From the NCBI RefSeq assembly GCF_002795245.1, contig NZ_PGVG01000016.1, forward strand, positions 87,758 through 151,757: a stretch of DNA of 64,000 nucleotides, read 5' to 3'. Shown piece after piece: positions 26,642-35,304 of the stretch. The position numbers and the translations under genes were made by a program. Source of the stretch: Bradyrhizobium forestalis. GTDB lineage: Bacteria; Pseudomonadota; Alphaproteobacteria; Rhizobiales; Xanthobacteraceae. How positions within the stretch are numbered: the first letter of the stretch is position 1; each line of letters begins with the position of its first letter. The notes under the pieces are model-generated. The model made no database searches, had not been told where the DNA came from, and saw only the letters and a list, made by a program, of their open reading frames with translations.

Positions 26642-27448
26642 TCAACGTTTCTGGAAGGCGGGGTGCCAGGCGAGCGTCGCCCGCTCCAGCACGCGGGAGG
26701 CGCTGTCGGCGAGCTTGCCGAGCAGGGCGTAGATCAGGATCGAAAGCACGACGACGTCGATCAGCATGAACTCACGCGCCTGCATCGCCATGTAGCCAAG
26801 CCCTGAGGACGCCGCGATGGTTTCGGCGACGATCAGCGTCAGCCACATGATGCCGAGCGCGAAGCGGATGCCGACGAAGATCGACGGCAGCGCGCCCGGG
26901 AAGATCACGCGGCGGAACAATTCGCCGTCGGTCATGCCGTAGATGCGGCCCATCTCGATCAGCTGCGGGTCGACGGTGCGGATGCCGTGCAGCGTGTTGA
27001 GATAGATCGGGAAGAACACGCCCAGCGCCACCAGGAAGAGTTTTGCGCTCTCGTCGATGCCGAACCAGAGGATGACCAGCGGGATCAGCGCCAGATGCGG
27101 CACGTTGCGCACCATCTGCAGCGTGGTGTCGGTGAGCTTGGCCGAGAGCTGCGACAGGCCGTTGGCAAGGCCGAAGGCGAAGCCGATGCTGCCGCCGATC
27201 AAAAAGCCGATCGAGGCGCGCCAGAACGAGACCCAGATGTTGCGGACCAGCTCGCCGGAGAGCAGCAGCTTCCAGCCGGCCAGCGCGACGTCGCTCGGCG
27301 CCGGCAGCACGCGCGTCGGCACGAAGCCGGCGACGCTCGCGACCTGCCAGATCGCGATGATGGCGAGCGGCACGATCCACTGGATCAAGCCGTCGACCCG
27401 CGGCAGGCGGAGGCTGCGCGGGAGCGAGATGCTGTCGATCAGGCTCAT
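26642..27448 (-). CDS. ssuC: Aliphatic sulfonate ABC transporter permease SsuC
   Basis: SsuC is the inner-membrane channel of the sulfonate importer. The 268-residue protein has six membrane segments, starting with WIVPLAIIAIWQVASVAGF. The EAA-type loop that contacts SsuB is at DPQLIEMGRIYGMTDGELFR followed by VIFPGALPSIF. Length and wording are typical for the NrtB/SsuC/TauC group. The ATG at 27448 overlaps the ssuD stop by four bases, so translation is coupled. Confidence 0.95.
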   Translation of the reverse strand: MSLIDSISLPRSLRLPRVDGLIQWIVPLAIIAIWQVASVAGFVPTRVLPAPSDVALAGWKLLLSGELVRNIWVSFWRASIGFLIGGSIGFAFGLANGLSQLSAKLTDTTLQMVRNVPHLALIPLVILWFGIDESAKLFLVALGVFFPIYLNTLHGIRTVDPQLIEMGRIYGMTDGELFRRVIFPGALPSIFVGIRFALGIMWLTLIVAETIAASSGLGYMAMQAREFMLIDVVVLSILIYALLGKLADSASRVLERATLAWHPAFQKR

Positions 27449-28608
27449 GACTGCGACACCCGGTGCTGCGGACGGAAATCGCTGCCGACCGTCTCGCCAA
27501 ACGGACCGCCGTTGAAGTGCAGCCTGGCCACGTTGCTCGGCTGCTCCAGCGCGAGCAGCGGGAACACCAGCTCGGCGAAGCGGTAGGCCTCCTCCAGATG
27601 CGGATAGCCCGACATGATGAAGGTATCGATGCCGAGATCCTGATACTCCCTGATGCGCGCCGCGACGGTCCGGGCGTCGCCGACCAGCGCGGTGCCGGCG
27701 CCGCCGCGGACGAGGCCGACGCCGGCCCACAGGTTCGGCGCGATCTCGAGCCTGTCGCGCTTGCCGCCATGAAGCTGCGCCATGCGCTGCTGGCCGACGG
27801 AATCCATGCGGGCAAAGTTCTTCTGCGCCAGCGCGATGGTGTCGTCGCTGACATGCCTGATCAGTTCGTTCGCGGCGCGCCAGGCCTCCTCATTGGTCTC
27901 GCGGACGATGACGTGAAGACGGATACCGAAGGAGAGTTTTCGGCCACGCGCGCTGGCGACTTCCCTCACCTTGGCGATCTTCTCCGCAACCAAAGCCGGC
28001 GGCTCGCCCCAGGTGAGATATTTGTCGACGGTGTCGACGGCGACGTCGATGCCGGCATCGGACGAGCCGCCGAAATAGAGCGGCGGCCGCGGCGACTGAA
28101 CGGGAGGAAACAGCAGCTTGCCGCCCTCGACATGGATGTGCTTGCCCTCGACATTCACCGTCTTGCCGGCGAGCAGATCGCCATAGACGTTGAGGAACTC
28201 GCGGGTGACTTCGTAGCGCTCGTCGTGAGCGAGGAAGACGCCGTCGCCCCTGTTCTCGACGGGATCGCCGCCGGTGACGACATTGACGAGCAGCCGGCCA
28301 TTGGTGACGCGGTCGAGCGTCGCCGTCATGCGCGCCGCCACGCTTGGCGATTGCAGGCCGGGCCTCACCGCCACGAGGTAGCGCAGCCGCTCGGTGAACG
28401 GCGCGACGCTGGACGCGACGATCCAGGAATCCTCGCAGGACCGCCCCGTCGGCAGCAGCACGCCGAAATAGCCGAGCTGATCGGCGGCCTGCGCGACCTG
28501 GCGCAGATAGTTGAAATTGACCTCGCGGCCGCCGATGCCGGTGCCGAGATAGCGGCCGTCACCGTGCGTCGGCAGGAACCAGAGGATGTTGGTGCCGGGT
28601 TGGCTCAT
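27445..28608 (-). CDS. ssuD: FMNH2-dependent alkanesulfonate monooxygenase SsuD
   Basis: SsuD splits alkanesulfonates to an aldehyde and sulfite using FMNH2 and oxygen in the cytoplasm, giving sulfur for growth. The 387-residue protein belongs to the bacterial luciferase-like family: ILWFLPTHGDGRYLG at the start, then GVLLPTGRSCEDSW, then TNGRLLVNVVTGGDP, LYFGGSSDAG and FIMSGYPHLEEAYRFAELVF. Length matches E. coli SsuD (381). It follows the 28-residue ORF and overlaps ssuC. FMNH2 probably comes from the reductase at 25155. Confidence 0.96.
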   Translation of the reverse strand: MSQPGTNILWFLPTHGDGRYLGTGIGGREVNFNYLRQVAQAADQLGYFGVLLPTGRSCEDSWIVASSVAPFTERLRYLVAVRPGLQSPSVAARMTATLDRVTNGRLLVNVVTGGDPVENRGDGVFLAHDERYEVTREFLNVYGDLLAGKTVNVEGKHIHVEGGKLLFPPVQSPRPPLYFGGSSDAGIDVAVDTVDKYLTWGEPPALVAEKIAKVREVASARGRKLSFGIRLHVIVRETNEEAWRAANELIRHVSDDTIALAQKNFARMDSVGQQRMAQLHGGKRDRLEIAPNLWAGVGLVRGGAGTALVGDARTVAARIREYQDLGIDTFIMSGYPHLEEAYRFAELVFPLLALEQPSNVARLHFNGGPFGETVGSDFRPQHRVSQS

Positions 28609-28618
28609 CGATGTGCCC

Positions 28619-28705
28619 CTAGCCGTAAGTCGTGCCGACGGCGGCGGCGACGATGCCGATCGACAGCACGATGGCGGCGATCACGCGTTGAACGATACGC
28701 TTCAT
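28619..28705 (-). CDS. 28-residue hydrophobic peptide between ssuA and ssuD
   Basis: A tiny ORF starts at ATG 28705 (MKRIVQRVIAAIVLSIGIVA, then AAVGTTYG). AAAGG lies about ten bases before the start, a plausible ribosome binding site. It has two or three basic residues followed by one hydrophobic helix, so it is a single-span peptide or a bare signal sequence. It fills the gap between ssuA and ssuD and starts only ten bases upstream of ssuD. It could be a small transporter subunit, a coupling leader for ssuD, or chance. No family recognised. Confidence 0.5.
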   Translation of the reverse strand: MKRIVQRVIAAIVLSIGIVAAAVGTTYG

Positions 28706-28743
28706 GTTCAGACCTTTTTGGATGGGAAGATCAGTCGGCACGA

Positions 28744-29694
28744 TCAGGCTGCCGGGTTGCGCCAGACGATGTCGCGGATGACGATCGGCTTCGGGATCAG
28801 GCCGAGCTTGTGGAAGCGGTCGGCGACGCCCTGCTGGGTGGCGACGATGTCGTCGGTGACGGGACCGACCACGAAGTTCGCGCGATTGGCGGCGACGGTC
28901 TGGATGTCCAAGGGGACGCCGGTGATCGCGGCGAGCGATTTGGCGACCTCGTCGCGGTGCTGCTCGGCCCATTTTCCGGCCGCAGTGGTGACGTCGACGA
29001 TCTGCTGCAGGATCGCGCCGTGGTTCTTCGCGAAGTCGCGATTGGCGATGTAGAAGGAGTTGGTCTTGGTGACCTCGCGCGAATTGATCAGGATGCGGCC
29101 GTTCTGCCTGGTCTCGCCGATCGCGAAATAGGGATCCCAGATCGCCCAGGCCTCGATGCTGCCATTGGCGAAGGCGGGGCCGGCGTCCGGCGGCGTCAGA
29201 TAGACCGGCGTGATGTCGGCATAGGTCAGGCCGCCCTTTTCCAGCGTCTGCACCACGATGTTGTGGGCGCTGGAGCCCTTGGTGAATCCGATACGCTTGC
29301 CCTTCAGCTCAGTGATGTCGCGGATCGGCGAATCCCTGGGCACCAGGATGCCCTGGCCGTTGGTGATCGGCTGCCCCGCGGCATAGACGATCGCAGCTCC
29401 CGCCGCCTGCGCGAACACCGGCGGGGAATCGCCGACCGCGCCGAAATCGACGCTGCCGACATTCATCGCCTCCATCATCGGCGGGCCCGAGGAGAACTCG
29501 ATCCATTTCACCTCGATGCCTCGTGGCGTGAAATGTTTTTCCAGGGCCGCCTGCTGCCGCGTGATGACCAGCACGCCGGTCTTCTGGTAGCCGATGCGAA
29601 TTTCCTTCACCGCGCCTTGCGCGGATGCAGGCGCAGACAGCGCCGCCAGCGCAGCAGTCCCGGCAGATAGTTTGAGAAAGTCCCGACGTCGCAT
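28744..29694 (-). CDS. ssuA: Sulfonate ABC transporter substrate-binding protein SsuA
   Basis: This periplasmic protein captures sulfonates for SsuBC. The 316-residue precursor starts at 29694 with a Tat-type signal (RRRDFLKLSAGTAALAALSA, cleavage at ASAQG). The mature part has the NMT1/SsuA pattern: IRIGYQKTGVLVITRQQAAL, then WIEFSSGPPMMEAMNVGSVD, then PVFAQAAGA and GSIEAWAIWDPYFA. The frame is open 11 codons upstream to 29727, but the RR motif fixes the start. It is the first gene of the ssu operon, and a 13-bp inverted repeat at 29771-29869 lies before it. Confidence 0.94.
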   Translation of the reverse strand: MRRRDFLKLSAGTAALAALSAPASAQGAVKEIRIGYQKTGVLVITRQQAALEKHFTPRGIEVKWIEFSSGPPMMEAMNVGSVDFGAVGDSPPVFAQAAGAAIVYAAGQPITNGQGILVPRDSPIRDITELKGKRIGFTKGSSAHNIVVQTLEKGGLTYADITPVYLTPPDAGPAFANGSIEAWAIWDPYFAIGETRQNGRILINSREVTKTNSFYIANRDFAKNHGAILQQIVDVTTAAGKWAEQHRDEVAKSLAAITGVPLDIQTVAANRANFVVGPVTDDIVATQQGVADRFHKLGLIPKPIVIRDIVWRNPAA

Positions 29695-29770
29695 TCCACA
29701 CTCCCGGCCGTCAGCGGCCGTCATCATTCATCTTTCAGGAATGATGGTGCGGGTGATCGGAGGTGTCGAG

Positions 29771-29869
29771 ACGTGCGGAAAAATAGCGATGCGAGCACTG
29801 CACGTGTGGCGGAGTGCATGATTAATCTTTCAAGCGGTCGCGACGATGCAGACGGAATTTTTCCGCACG
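29771..29869. promoter_or_regulatory. Inverted repeat upstream of ssuA
   Basis: CGTGCGGAAAAAT (29772-29784) and ATTTTTCCGCACG (29857-29869) are a perfect 13-bp inverted pair about 72 bases apart, 77 bases upstream of ssuA. The arms could be two operator sites of a sulfur regulator. This is inferred from symmetry only. Confidence 0.4.
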
Positions 29870-30250
29870 CGAATGTGAGAGCCGCACGGAGTCCGTCCGA
29901 GCCGAGACACCGCAACATAAAAAGTCGCAAAACAACCCCATGCACAGTAGCCGGGGCGTGCGAAAACAATGGCTTACGCATTATCCGAAGTTCGTTTGAC
30001 TCGTCGGGCAAAGCAGGAGCAGAATGGCATCATCGCGGACTAGGGGCTGGGGCGCGAAGCTCCTTCCACTCTCCGCTGTCATTCCCCGCCTTGTGTGCAA
30101 TTGCGCACTGGGGCGGGGAGTCCAGTATTCCCGAGACGTCAAACGTTCCACACGACTGCCGCGGCGTACTGGATCGCCCGCCTTCGCGGGCGATGACACC
30201 GAAGCTGTGGCGGGCGCGTGCTTTGATCCGAAGCACAGATACCGTGCGAG
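29870..30250. other. Intergenic region, mostly repeat
   Basis: No gene is supported between the ssuA upstream region and the P450 gene. It contains the dispersed repeat at 30077-30199. Confidence 0.5.
30077..30199. repeat. Dispersed repeat ending in CGCCCGCCTTCGCGGGCGATGA
   Basis: The element begins TCATTCCCCGCC with an internal CCCCGCC..GGCGGGG pair and ends with the hairpin CGCCCGCCTTCGCGGGCG. This arrangement is common between genes of these genomes. Confidence 0.65.
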
Positions 30251-31417
30251 CTACTGCCGCCACGTCACCGGCAGATTCTGCAGCCCGCGGAAGGCCCAGC
30301 CGCCGATCCGCACCGGCTCGTCATCGGCGATCTCGATGCGGCCCGCGCGCGCAAACACCGTCGGCAGGGCGACGTCGGCGATCATGGCGCGCGAGGCGAA
30401 GGCGCCGGCGCAGAAATGCGGACCGGCGCCGAAGGCGACGCTCTTGGAGGTGTCACGCCGCACGTCGAACTGGTCGGCGCGCTCAAAATGCTTCTCGTCG
30501 CGATTGGCCGAGCCGAACATCAGGAACACGCGCTCGTCCGCCTCGAATGACACGTCCCGGATGGTCCAAGGCTTTGCGATCCGCCGCGGCGACATGCCGA
30601 TCGGCGAGATCCAGCGGGCATATTCCTCGAAGGCCTGCAGCCAGGACACCTCACCGCGCAGGACCAGATCGAGCTGCTCGGGATGGGTGAGCAGCGCCCA
30701 CACCGTGCCGGCAATGGCCTTGCGCGGCTCGTTCTGGCCGCCCGATATCGCGAGCTTGACGTTGGCGCGCACGCTCTCCATCGGCATTCCCGAGGCGAGG
30801 AGCACGCCCAAGATGCTCTGGTCGGGATGCTTGCGCATCGCCGGCAGGATGTCGTCGATCGCGGCATCGATGCCCGATGTCGCGGCGTGACAGCGCGCCT
30901 CGACCGCGGGATCGCCGGCGTAATTGGCGATGCCCTCGATCATGCCCTGCGACCACGCGTCCATGTGCTCAAAGCCGATATTGGTGAGTCCGGTGATCGA
31001 CTTCAGGCATTCGCCGGAGAACGGCAGCGCGAAATCGCGCATGAAGTCGATCCGTCCCGGCGCGATGGCATCGAGGATGCGGTCGGCATGAGCCTGGAAC
31101 AGCGCGGTCCAGTGCGCCTTCACCGTCTTCGGCGAGATCGTCGGAAACATCGCACGGCGCTCGACCAGATGCGCCTCGCCGTCCTTGCGCATCATGTTGT
31201 GGCCCATCAGCCGGTTCATCAGCCCGGCGGGCTGGTGCGAGGAGAACACGTCGATCTGCTTCTCGGAGATCGAGATGTCGTCGCGGCTCGTCAGCAGCGT
31301 CGAGCCGAGCTGCGGCACGAAGGCGATCGGCGCTTCTCTCCGCATTTTCGCGAGCATCGGATAGGGGTCGGCCCAGAATGCGGCGGGGTCGATGTCGATG
31401 CGCGGCGCCGTGCTCAA
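30251..31417 (-). CDS. Cytochrome P450
   Basis: A 388-residue soluble haem monooxygenase. The haem-binding loop FGAGPHFCAGAFASR (Cys near 337) is complete, the K-helix ExxR equivalent is EEYARW (E..R), and GSANRDEKHFERADQFDVRR is the usual region before the haem. In the I-helix the normal acid-alcohol pair (AGxDT) is replaced by SGGQNEPRKAI, so oxygen activation may differ; this variant also occurs in a subset of bacterial P450s as I recall them. No ferredoxin or reductase gene lies nearby, and the substrate is unknown. Length is normal and the gene appears intact. Confidence 0.93.
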   Translation of the reverse strand: MSTAPRIDIDPAAFWADPYPMLAKMRREAPIAFVPQLGSTLLTSRDDISISEKQIDVFSSHQPAGLMNRLMGHNMMRKDGEAHLVERRAMFPTISPKTVKAHWTALFQAHADRILDAIAPGRIDFMRDFALPFSGECLKSITGLTNIGFEHMDAWSQGMIEGIANYAGDPAVEARCHAATSGIDAAIDDILPAMRKHPDQSILGVLLASGMPMESVRANVKLAISGGQNEPRKAIAGTVWALLTHPEQLDLVLRGEVSWLQAFEEYARWISPIGMSPRRIAKPWTIRDVSFEADERVFLMFGSANRDEKHFERADQFDVRRDTSKSVAFGAGPHFCAGAFASRAMIADVALPTVFARAGRIEIADDEPVRIGGWAFRGLQNLPVTWRQ

Positions 31418-31513
31418 GGCGGTTTCCCCTGGATTCTCGTTTGTTCCAGGCCAGACTAGCGAACTCCGCGGCCGGCGTCTGTCCCTAGCGATGGGGACTG
31501 TCGGAGGACCGAG

Positions 31514-32377
31514 TTAACGGGCCTCGGCGGTCTTCGGTCCGGATGGCAGCATCTGCGCGTTGGCCGCCAAGGGCCGGTTCGACGGCGATGCGGGCTCCGG
31601 CAATCGGAAAGCGGCGTCGGCCGGCGCTCCCTGGGATGGCCGACGGGCCGCATTTGCCGGAAGCACGATCACTTTCGCTCCGACTTTCACCCGCTCATAA
31701 AGGTCCGTCACGTCCTCATTGGTCAGCCGGATACAGCCGGACGAAACCCGCTTCCCGATCGTATCGGGCTTGTTGGTGCCGTGAATTCGATATTCAGTCT
31801 CGCCGAGGTACATCGCCCGGGCGCCGAGCGGGTTGCCGGGACCGCCCGCCATGAACCGCGGCAGATAAGGCTGACGCGAGACCATCTCCGCGGGCGGGCG
31901 CCAATCCGGCCATTCCGCCTTGCGAGCCACAGTCTGCTCACCGGACCATGCAAAACCTTCGCGGCCGACACCGATGCCATAGCGCATCGCCTGCCTGTCG
32001 TTCAGGACGAAATAAAGGAACGTGTTTCCGGTATCGATGATCACGGTACCCGGCGTCTGGCGGCTGGCGTAGTCAACCACTTGCCGAACCAATGCTCCGG
32101 GACCATCAGCGTCGGCCTTTGGTGGTTCGACCAGAGGCGCCGGGGCTGGAATCGGAGCCGGAGCCGGCGCGGATGCATGAACTGCAGGTGCCACGTAAAC
32201 CGGTGTTGACGATGCCTGGGCTTGGGGAGCCGAGGGCTTCCGTGGCGGCTGCACGCTCGCCGGGCGAGACAGCAAACCGTACCCCAACGCGGCGACGGCC
32301 ACGGCGCCAATTGCAACTCTCGCGGCCATTGGTATTGCGAGCGTCTCCGCCTTTCCACGTTTGGCCCGCTTACTCAT
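31514..32377 (-). CDS. L,D-transpeptidase (YkuD domain)
   Basis: This enzyme probably cross-links peptidoglycan or attaches proteins to it in the periplasm. The 287-residue protein has a basic N-terminus and one membrane anchor (MAARVAIGAVAVAALGYGLL), a Pro/Ala-rich linker, and a YkuD domain with the catalytic motif IHGTNKPDTIGKRVSSGCIR (Cys near 217) followed by LTNEDVTDLY. The start at 32377 (MSKRAKRG) is chosen because the upstream 41 codons look random. The C-terminal tail is Pro/Ala-rich. It stands alone, with no partner gene nearby. Confidence 0.9.
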   Translation of the reverse strand: MSKRAKRGKAETLAIPMAARVAIGAVAVAALGYGLLSRPASVQPPRKPSAPQAQASSTPVYVAPAVHASAPAPAPIPAPAPLVEPPKADADGPGALVRQVVDYASRQTPGTVIIDTGNTFLYFVLNDRQAMRYGIGVGREGFAWSGEQTVARKAEWPDWRPPAEMVSRQPYLPRFMAGGPGNPLGARAMYLGETEYRIHGTNKPDTIGKRVSSGCIRLTNEDVTDLYERVKVGAKVIVLPANAARRPSQGAPADAAFRLPEPASPSNRPLAANAQMLPSGPKTAEAR

Positions 32378-33271
32378 ACTCTTTCCCCAGGTCACTATGC
32401 CCTGAAGAGGTACCCAGCAAAATTTAAGAAACTTCGAAGCGATGTCGCTCAGACTGGAACCGTGCGCTTTGGTTAACGCCGTACTTTTGTTCGGCAACAT
32501 GAAAATTGGGAGCTACCGCTTGATATTTGGGTAGCGACATGGACGACGCGCCTCCCATCGCGGAACGAGTCGAGGTTCTGGCCCGGCGGAGCGGACACGC
32601 TCCGCTCTTTCACCAACTGCGGCTTCGCGTCAATTTCCGCCCCGGCCAATCCCCCGTTGCACAGGTTGGCTACGCCTCAACAAGCCGACATTGGCCTCTC
32701 AACGCCGAGTGTCAGCGTCGGGCCAATAAGCGACACTGACCAAGAGCGAGGCGGAACTGGCGGTCTCGGCGCACCAGATTGTGATATGCAGGCGTTGTGT
32801 CCGTGCAAACAATAGAGGTGCCCAAACGAGGAGGACAGCATGGCTGACGATACACGTCGCCTCTCGTGCGCTTCGTTGGGGACAAGCCGATAGCCTAATT
32901 GGCTCCGGTTGCTTCACTCATACGATTTCAAGGATTGTGGCTGCTACGACGCGGCGCGCACTCGCGCCACGCGGCCCCGTCAGTGATGCTGACTAGCCAT
33001 TGGCCTGGATTGAGCTTGCCTACACCGTGTCCGGTCTTCCAAGGTGAGACATTGTGCATCACCCGTTCCTCTTCACGTCAGGTAGAATGCAATTGCCGTT
33101 GAAGCGGGACGTGCCGAGATTGTCGTTCGGAGAACCCGAACAGCACTAATGCCATCGGCAGGCACGCACTCAAGGGACCGACCCTTTTTTCGGTTTCGCC
33201 ACGATCCACCATCTGCGAAATGCGAGCGCCGCGCCTGCGGCGGCTCGTTGCCGTAACCTCGGGAGAAAACG
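32378..33271. other. Long intergenic region without a supported gene
   Basis: Nearly 900 bases lie between divergent genes. Short frames occur (for example 32527-32739 forward) but none shows family features. A few short inverted segments are visible (GAGCGGACACGCTCC near 32588). It may hold decayed coding sequence. Confidence 0.5.
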
Positions 33272-33679
33272 ATGAACAAGATCGATCGAAGGTCAGCATT
33301 GGGATTCGGATTGGCAGCGGCCTCGGCGGCCATGGTGAAGCCAGCCGCCGCTCAAACCACGGGCTACAAGGATGAGACGCCATGGCCAGGCGTCGTGGTG
33401 CGCGCTTATGAAGGCGAGACCCCATCCATCATTCCCGGTTTTATGACCGTCTCGATGCGCGATGTCATCATGCAACCGGGGTCGAAGACAATGGGCCCCC
33501 CGATGATGAATGCCATGATCTGCCATATCACCGAAGGGGAGCTGCGGCTTGATCAGGAGGGAAAGACCTTTACGGCCAAGAAGAACTTTGTCTGGACCTG
33601 CAACAAGGACACAAAAGAGCAGGCGTACAATGACGGGAGCGTGGTCGCGATTATGAGGATCACGGACCTAAAGGCTTAA
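33272..33679 (+). CDS. Tat-exported cupin-like protein
   Basis: A 135-residue precursor with a signal resembling a Tat signal (IDRRSALGFGLAAASAAMVK, cleavage near AAAQ). The mature part is a small beta-barrel of cupin type: VVVRAYEGETPSIIPGF, then RDVIMQPGSKTMGPPMMNAM, then CHITEGELRLDQEGKTFTAK and WTCNKDTKEQAYN. Only one canonical His-type metal ligand is evident (CHITEGEL), so it may not be an enzyme. GGGAG precedes the ATG. A weak hairpin follows. Its role is unknown. Confidence 0.8.
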   Translation: MNKIDRRSALGFGLAAASAAMVKPAAAQTTGYKDETPWPGVVVRAYEGETPSIIPGFMTVSMRDVIMQPGSKTMGPPMMNAMICHITEGELRLDQEGKTFTAKKNFVWTCNKDTKEQAYNDGSVVAIMRITDLKA

Positions 33680-34069
33680 GGCTCGCGTTCTTGTAAAGAC
33701 GACTGATTGCACGGAGCACGCAGCCTGCTCTGAAATGCAAAGAAGGCGCCACCGACCTTCTTTGTTTGGGTCGGAGCGGGGAGCACGGTCGCGCGAACCT
33801 GGTCCGCTTTTCCTCCAGCACGGAAGGGTGCCTTTGATCCGGAAGGTGGGCGACCTTGCCGACAAGGAACATCTGTTCGGCCAAGGTAACAAGGCGAACG
33901 CGATCTACGACGCCGCATGTATTCCGGACAGGGCGGGACGCATCGATCGCTGCCGCAAAGCATGATGCGGTCGTCCAAGGTCCGGTTTGGGTCAAAGGCC
34001 GACAACCTGGCGGGCGGGCTGCGTGTCCGCTTTGCTCTCGGAAGCAGATATCGCGGATTTACGGTGCCC
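33680..34069. other. Intergenic region
   Basis: Only overlapping short frames occur on both strands, none convincing, between the cupin gene and the converging LuxR gene. It includes the hairpin at 33738-33764. Confidence 0.5.
33738..33768 (+). terminator. Possible terminator after the cupin gene
   Basis: CAAAGAAGG-CGCCACCGA-CCTTCTTTG is a perfect 9-bp stem followed by TTTG. The T run is weak. Confidence 0.5.
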
Positions 34070-34852
34070 TCAGTTCAGGCCGCGGGGACCCGCGAGCAGG
34101 CGCAGCACGATCGCGAACAGCTCGCTCTGTGAGGAGATGCCGAGCCGCTGATAGGCGCGCTTGCGGTAGGTCAGGGTCGAATGCAGGCTGATGCCGAGTC
34201 CTTTCGAGATCGCTTCGGAGCTGTAGCCTGCGAGGATGCGGCGGCAGACCTCCTGCTCGCGCGGGGTGAGAGCGGCGAGCGGGGCGCGCGTCGCGAACAG
34301 CGTGGCAAGGGACTGATCGGGCGTCGCCTTCTCCTGAAAATGCCGCGCAACGCTCGCGCCGATCGCCGGTGCGATCGCTTCAAGCCGTTCACGCTGCGCA
34401 GCGCTGAAGCGGCCCTGGGCGGCGATGCGGTAGAAATTGACGTAGAAGCAGGTGTTACCCGTCCAGATCGCGGTCGCGCATTTGTCGACGATGCCGGAAT
34501 CCTGGAAGAAGATTTTTCGGTAACGTGCGCCGTACATGCGGGGTGCGAACATTGGCAGCATGATCGGCGCGCCGCCCTCGCCTTCGAACATCGCGTCGCG
34601 ATTGGGATCGGATTCGTGGAACTGGCCGGCATAGGCCGCGCCGAGATCGCCGCCGATCGGGATATTGCCGGCGTCGAGCAGGCAGCTCGCCGCGCCGGCG
34701 CGGCTCAGCGCGAACACCATGCAATGGCCGACCCCGGCCTGCCGACGCAACGTGTCGATCAGGACATTTGGGAAATCGGAGCGGCCGATGGCGAGCACCG
34801 CGGACGTGACATTACCCGCCGCTGGATTTGAGGCCGTCGCGTGGGGCCGCAT
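34070..34852 (-). CDS. LuxR-family transcriptional regulator
   Basis: A 260-residue regulator with a C-terminal LuxR HTH (LTPREQEVCRRILAGYSSEA, then ISKGLGISLHSTLTYRKRAY, then RLGISSQSELFAI). The N-terminal 180 residues form a sensory domain without obvious autoinducer-binding Trp/Tyr/Asp signature. They contain MVFALSRAGAASCLL and NFYRIAAQGRFSAAQRERLE, which resembles the GAF-like lead part of solitary LuxR proteins in rhizobia. ATG 34852 is preferred; the upstream extension to 34936 looks random. No autoinducer synthase is nearby, so the signal and targets are unknown. Confidence 0.85.
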   Translation of the reverse strand: MRPHATASNPAAGNVTSAVLAIGRSDFPNVLIDTLRRQAGVGHCMVFALSRAGAASCLLDAGNIPIGGDLGAAYAGQFHESDPNRDAMFEGEGGAPIMLPMFAPRMYGARYRKIFFQDSGIVDKCATAIWTGNTCFYVNFYRIAAQGRFSAAQRERLEAIAPAIGASVARHFQEKATPDQSLATLFATRAPLAALTPREQEVCRRILAGYSSEAISKGLGISLHSTLTYRKRAYQRLGISSQSELFAIVLRLLAGPRGLN

Positions 34853-34960
34853 TGGTTTCCTCCGCAAGTCGTTCTTTTGGCGGACGATATCAGCAAGGGG
34901 AGCGCGCAGGAAGCAGGCCCCTCCCCCGCGGCGCAACTCATGTGAGCATTTCTCCCGCGG

Positions 34961-35095
34961 CCATCCTTCGAGACGCCCGCTTTAGGCGGGCCCTCAGGAT
35001 GAGGATCGAGTGTGCGGCCGCATTTTTGACGAGCACTGATGCCGATTAGCCTCATCCTGAGGAGGCGCGTAAGCGCCGTCTCGAAGGACGAGGCG
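34961..35095. repeat. Inverted pair of CATCCTGAGG repeats
   Basis: CCATCCTTCGAGACGCCCGC..CCTCAGGATGAGG (34961-35004) and CTCATCCTGAGGAGGCGC..TCTCGAAGGACGAGG (35051-35092) are opposite-facing copies of the family also at 23408-23532. Each has an internal hairpin. Confidence 0.7.
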
Positions 35096-35129
35096 TGCGC
35101 GCAGGCTGCCGCCACGAGTCATATGCGAG

Positions 35130-35285
35130 AGCCCTGTGGGTCCCGGCTCGGCGCCGCATCGCTTACGCGCTGCGTCGCGTCCGGGACACGTAAGCGCGCG
35201 AGTGCTAAGCAGTCCCGTGCCCCGTACGCAGCGCAGCGCCTCTTCAGCGGTGCGCTGCAGAGCCGGGGCCCATGCCAGTCATGGA
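35130..35285. repeat. Dispersed repeat sharing 31 bases with 60267-60297
   Basis: CTTCAGCGGTGCGCTGCAGA and the next 11 bases (35242-35272) are identical to 60267-60297. A GGGTCCCGGCTC..GTCCGGGACACG segment precedes it here (about 35141) but follows it in the other copy, so the two elements are in opposite arrangement. Confidence 0.7.
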
Positions 35286-35304
35286 GTTTAGCCGCGTGCG
35301 ACGT

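Noticed and set aside
25098..26732. 544-codon forward frame
   Set aside because: Antisense shadow of ssuB and the flavin reductase.
27463..29670. 735-codon forward frame
   Set aside because: Antisense shadow of ssuD and ssuA.
32527..32739. 70-codon forward frame
   Set aside because: No family, no ribosome binding site and biased composition.
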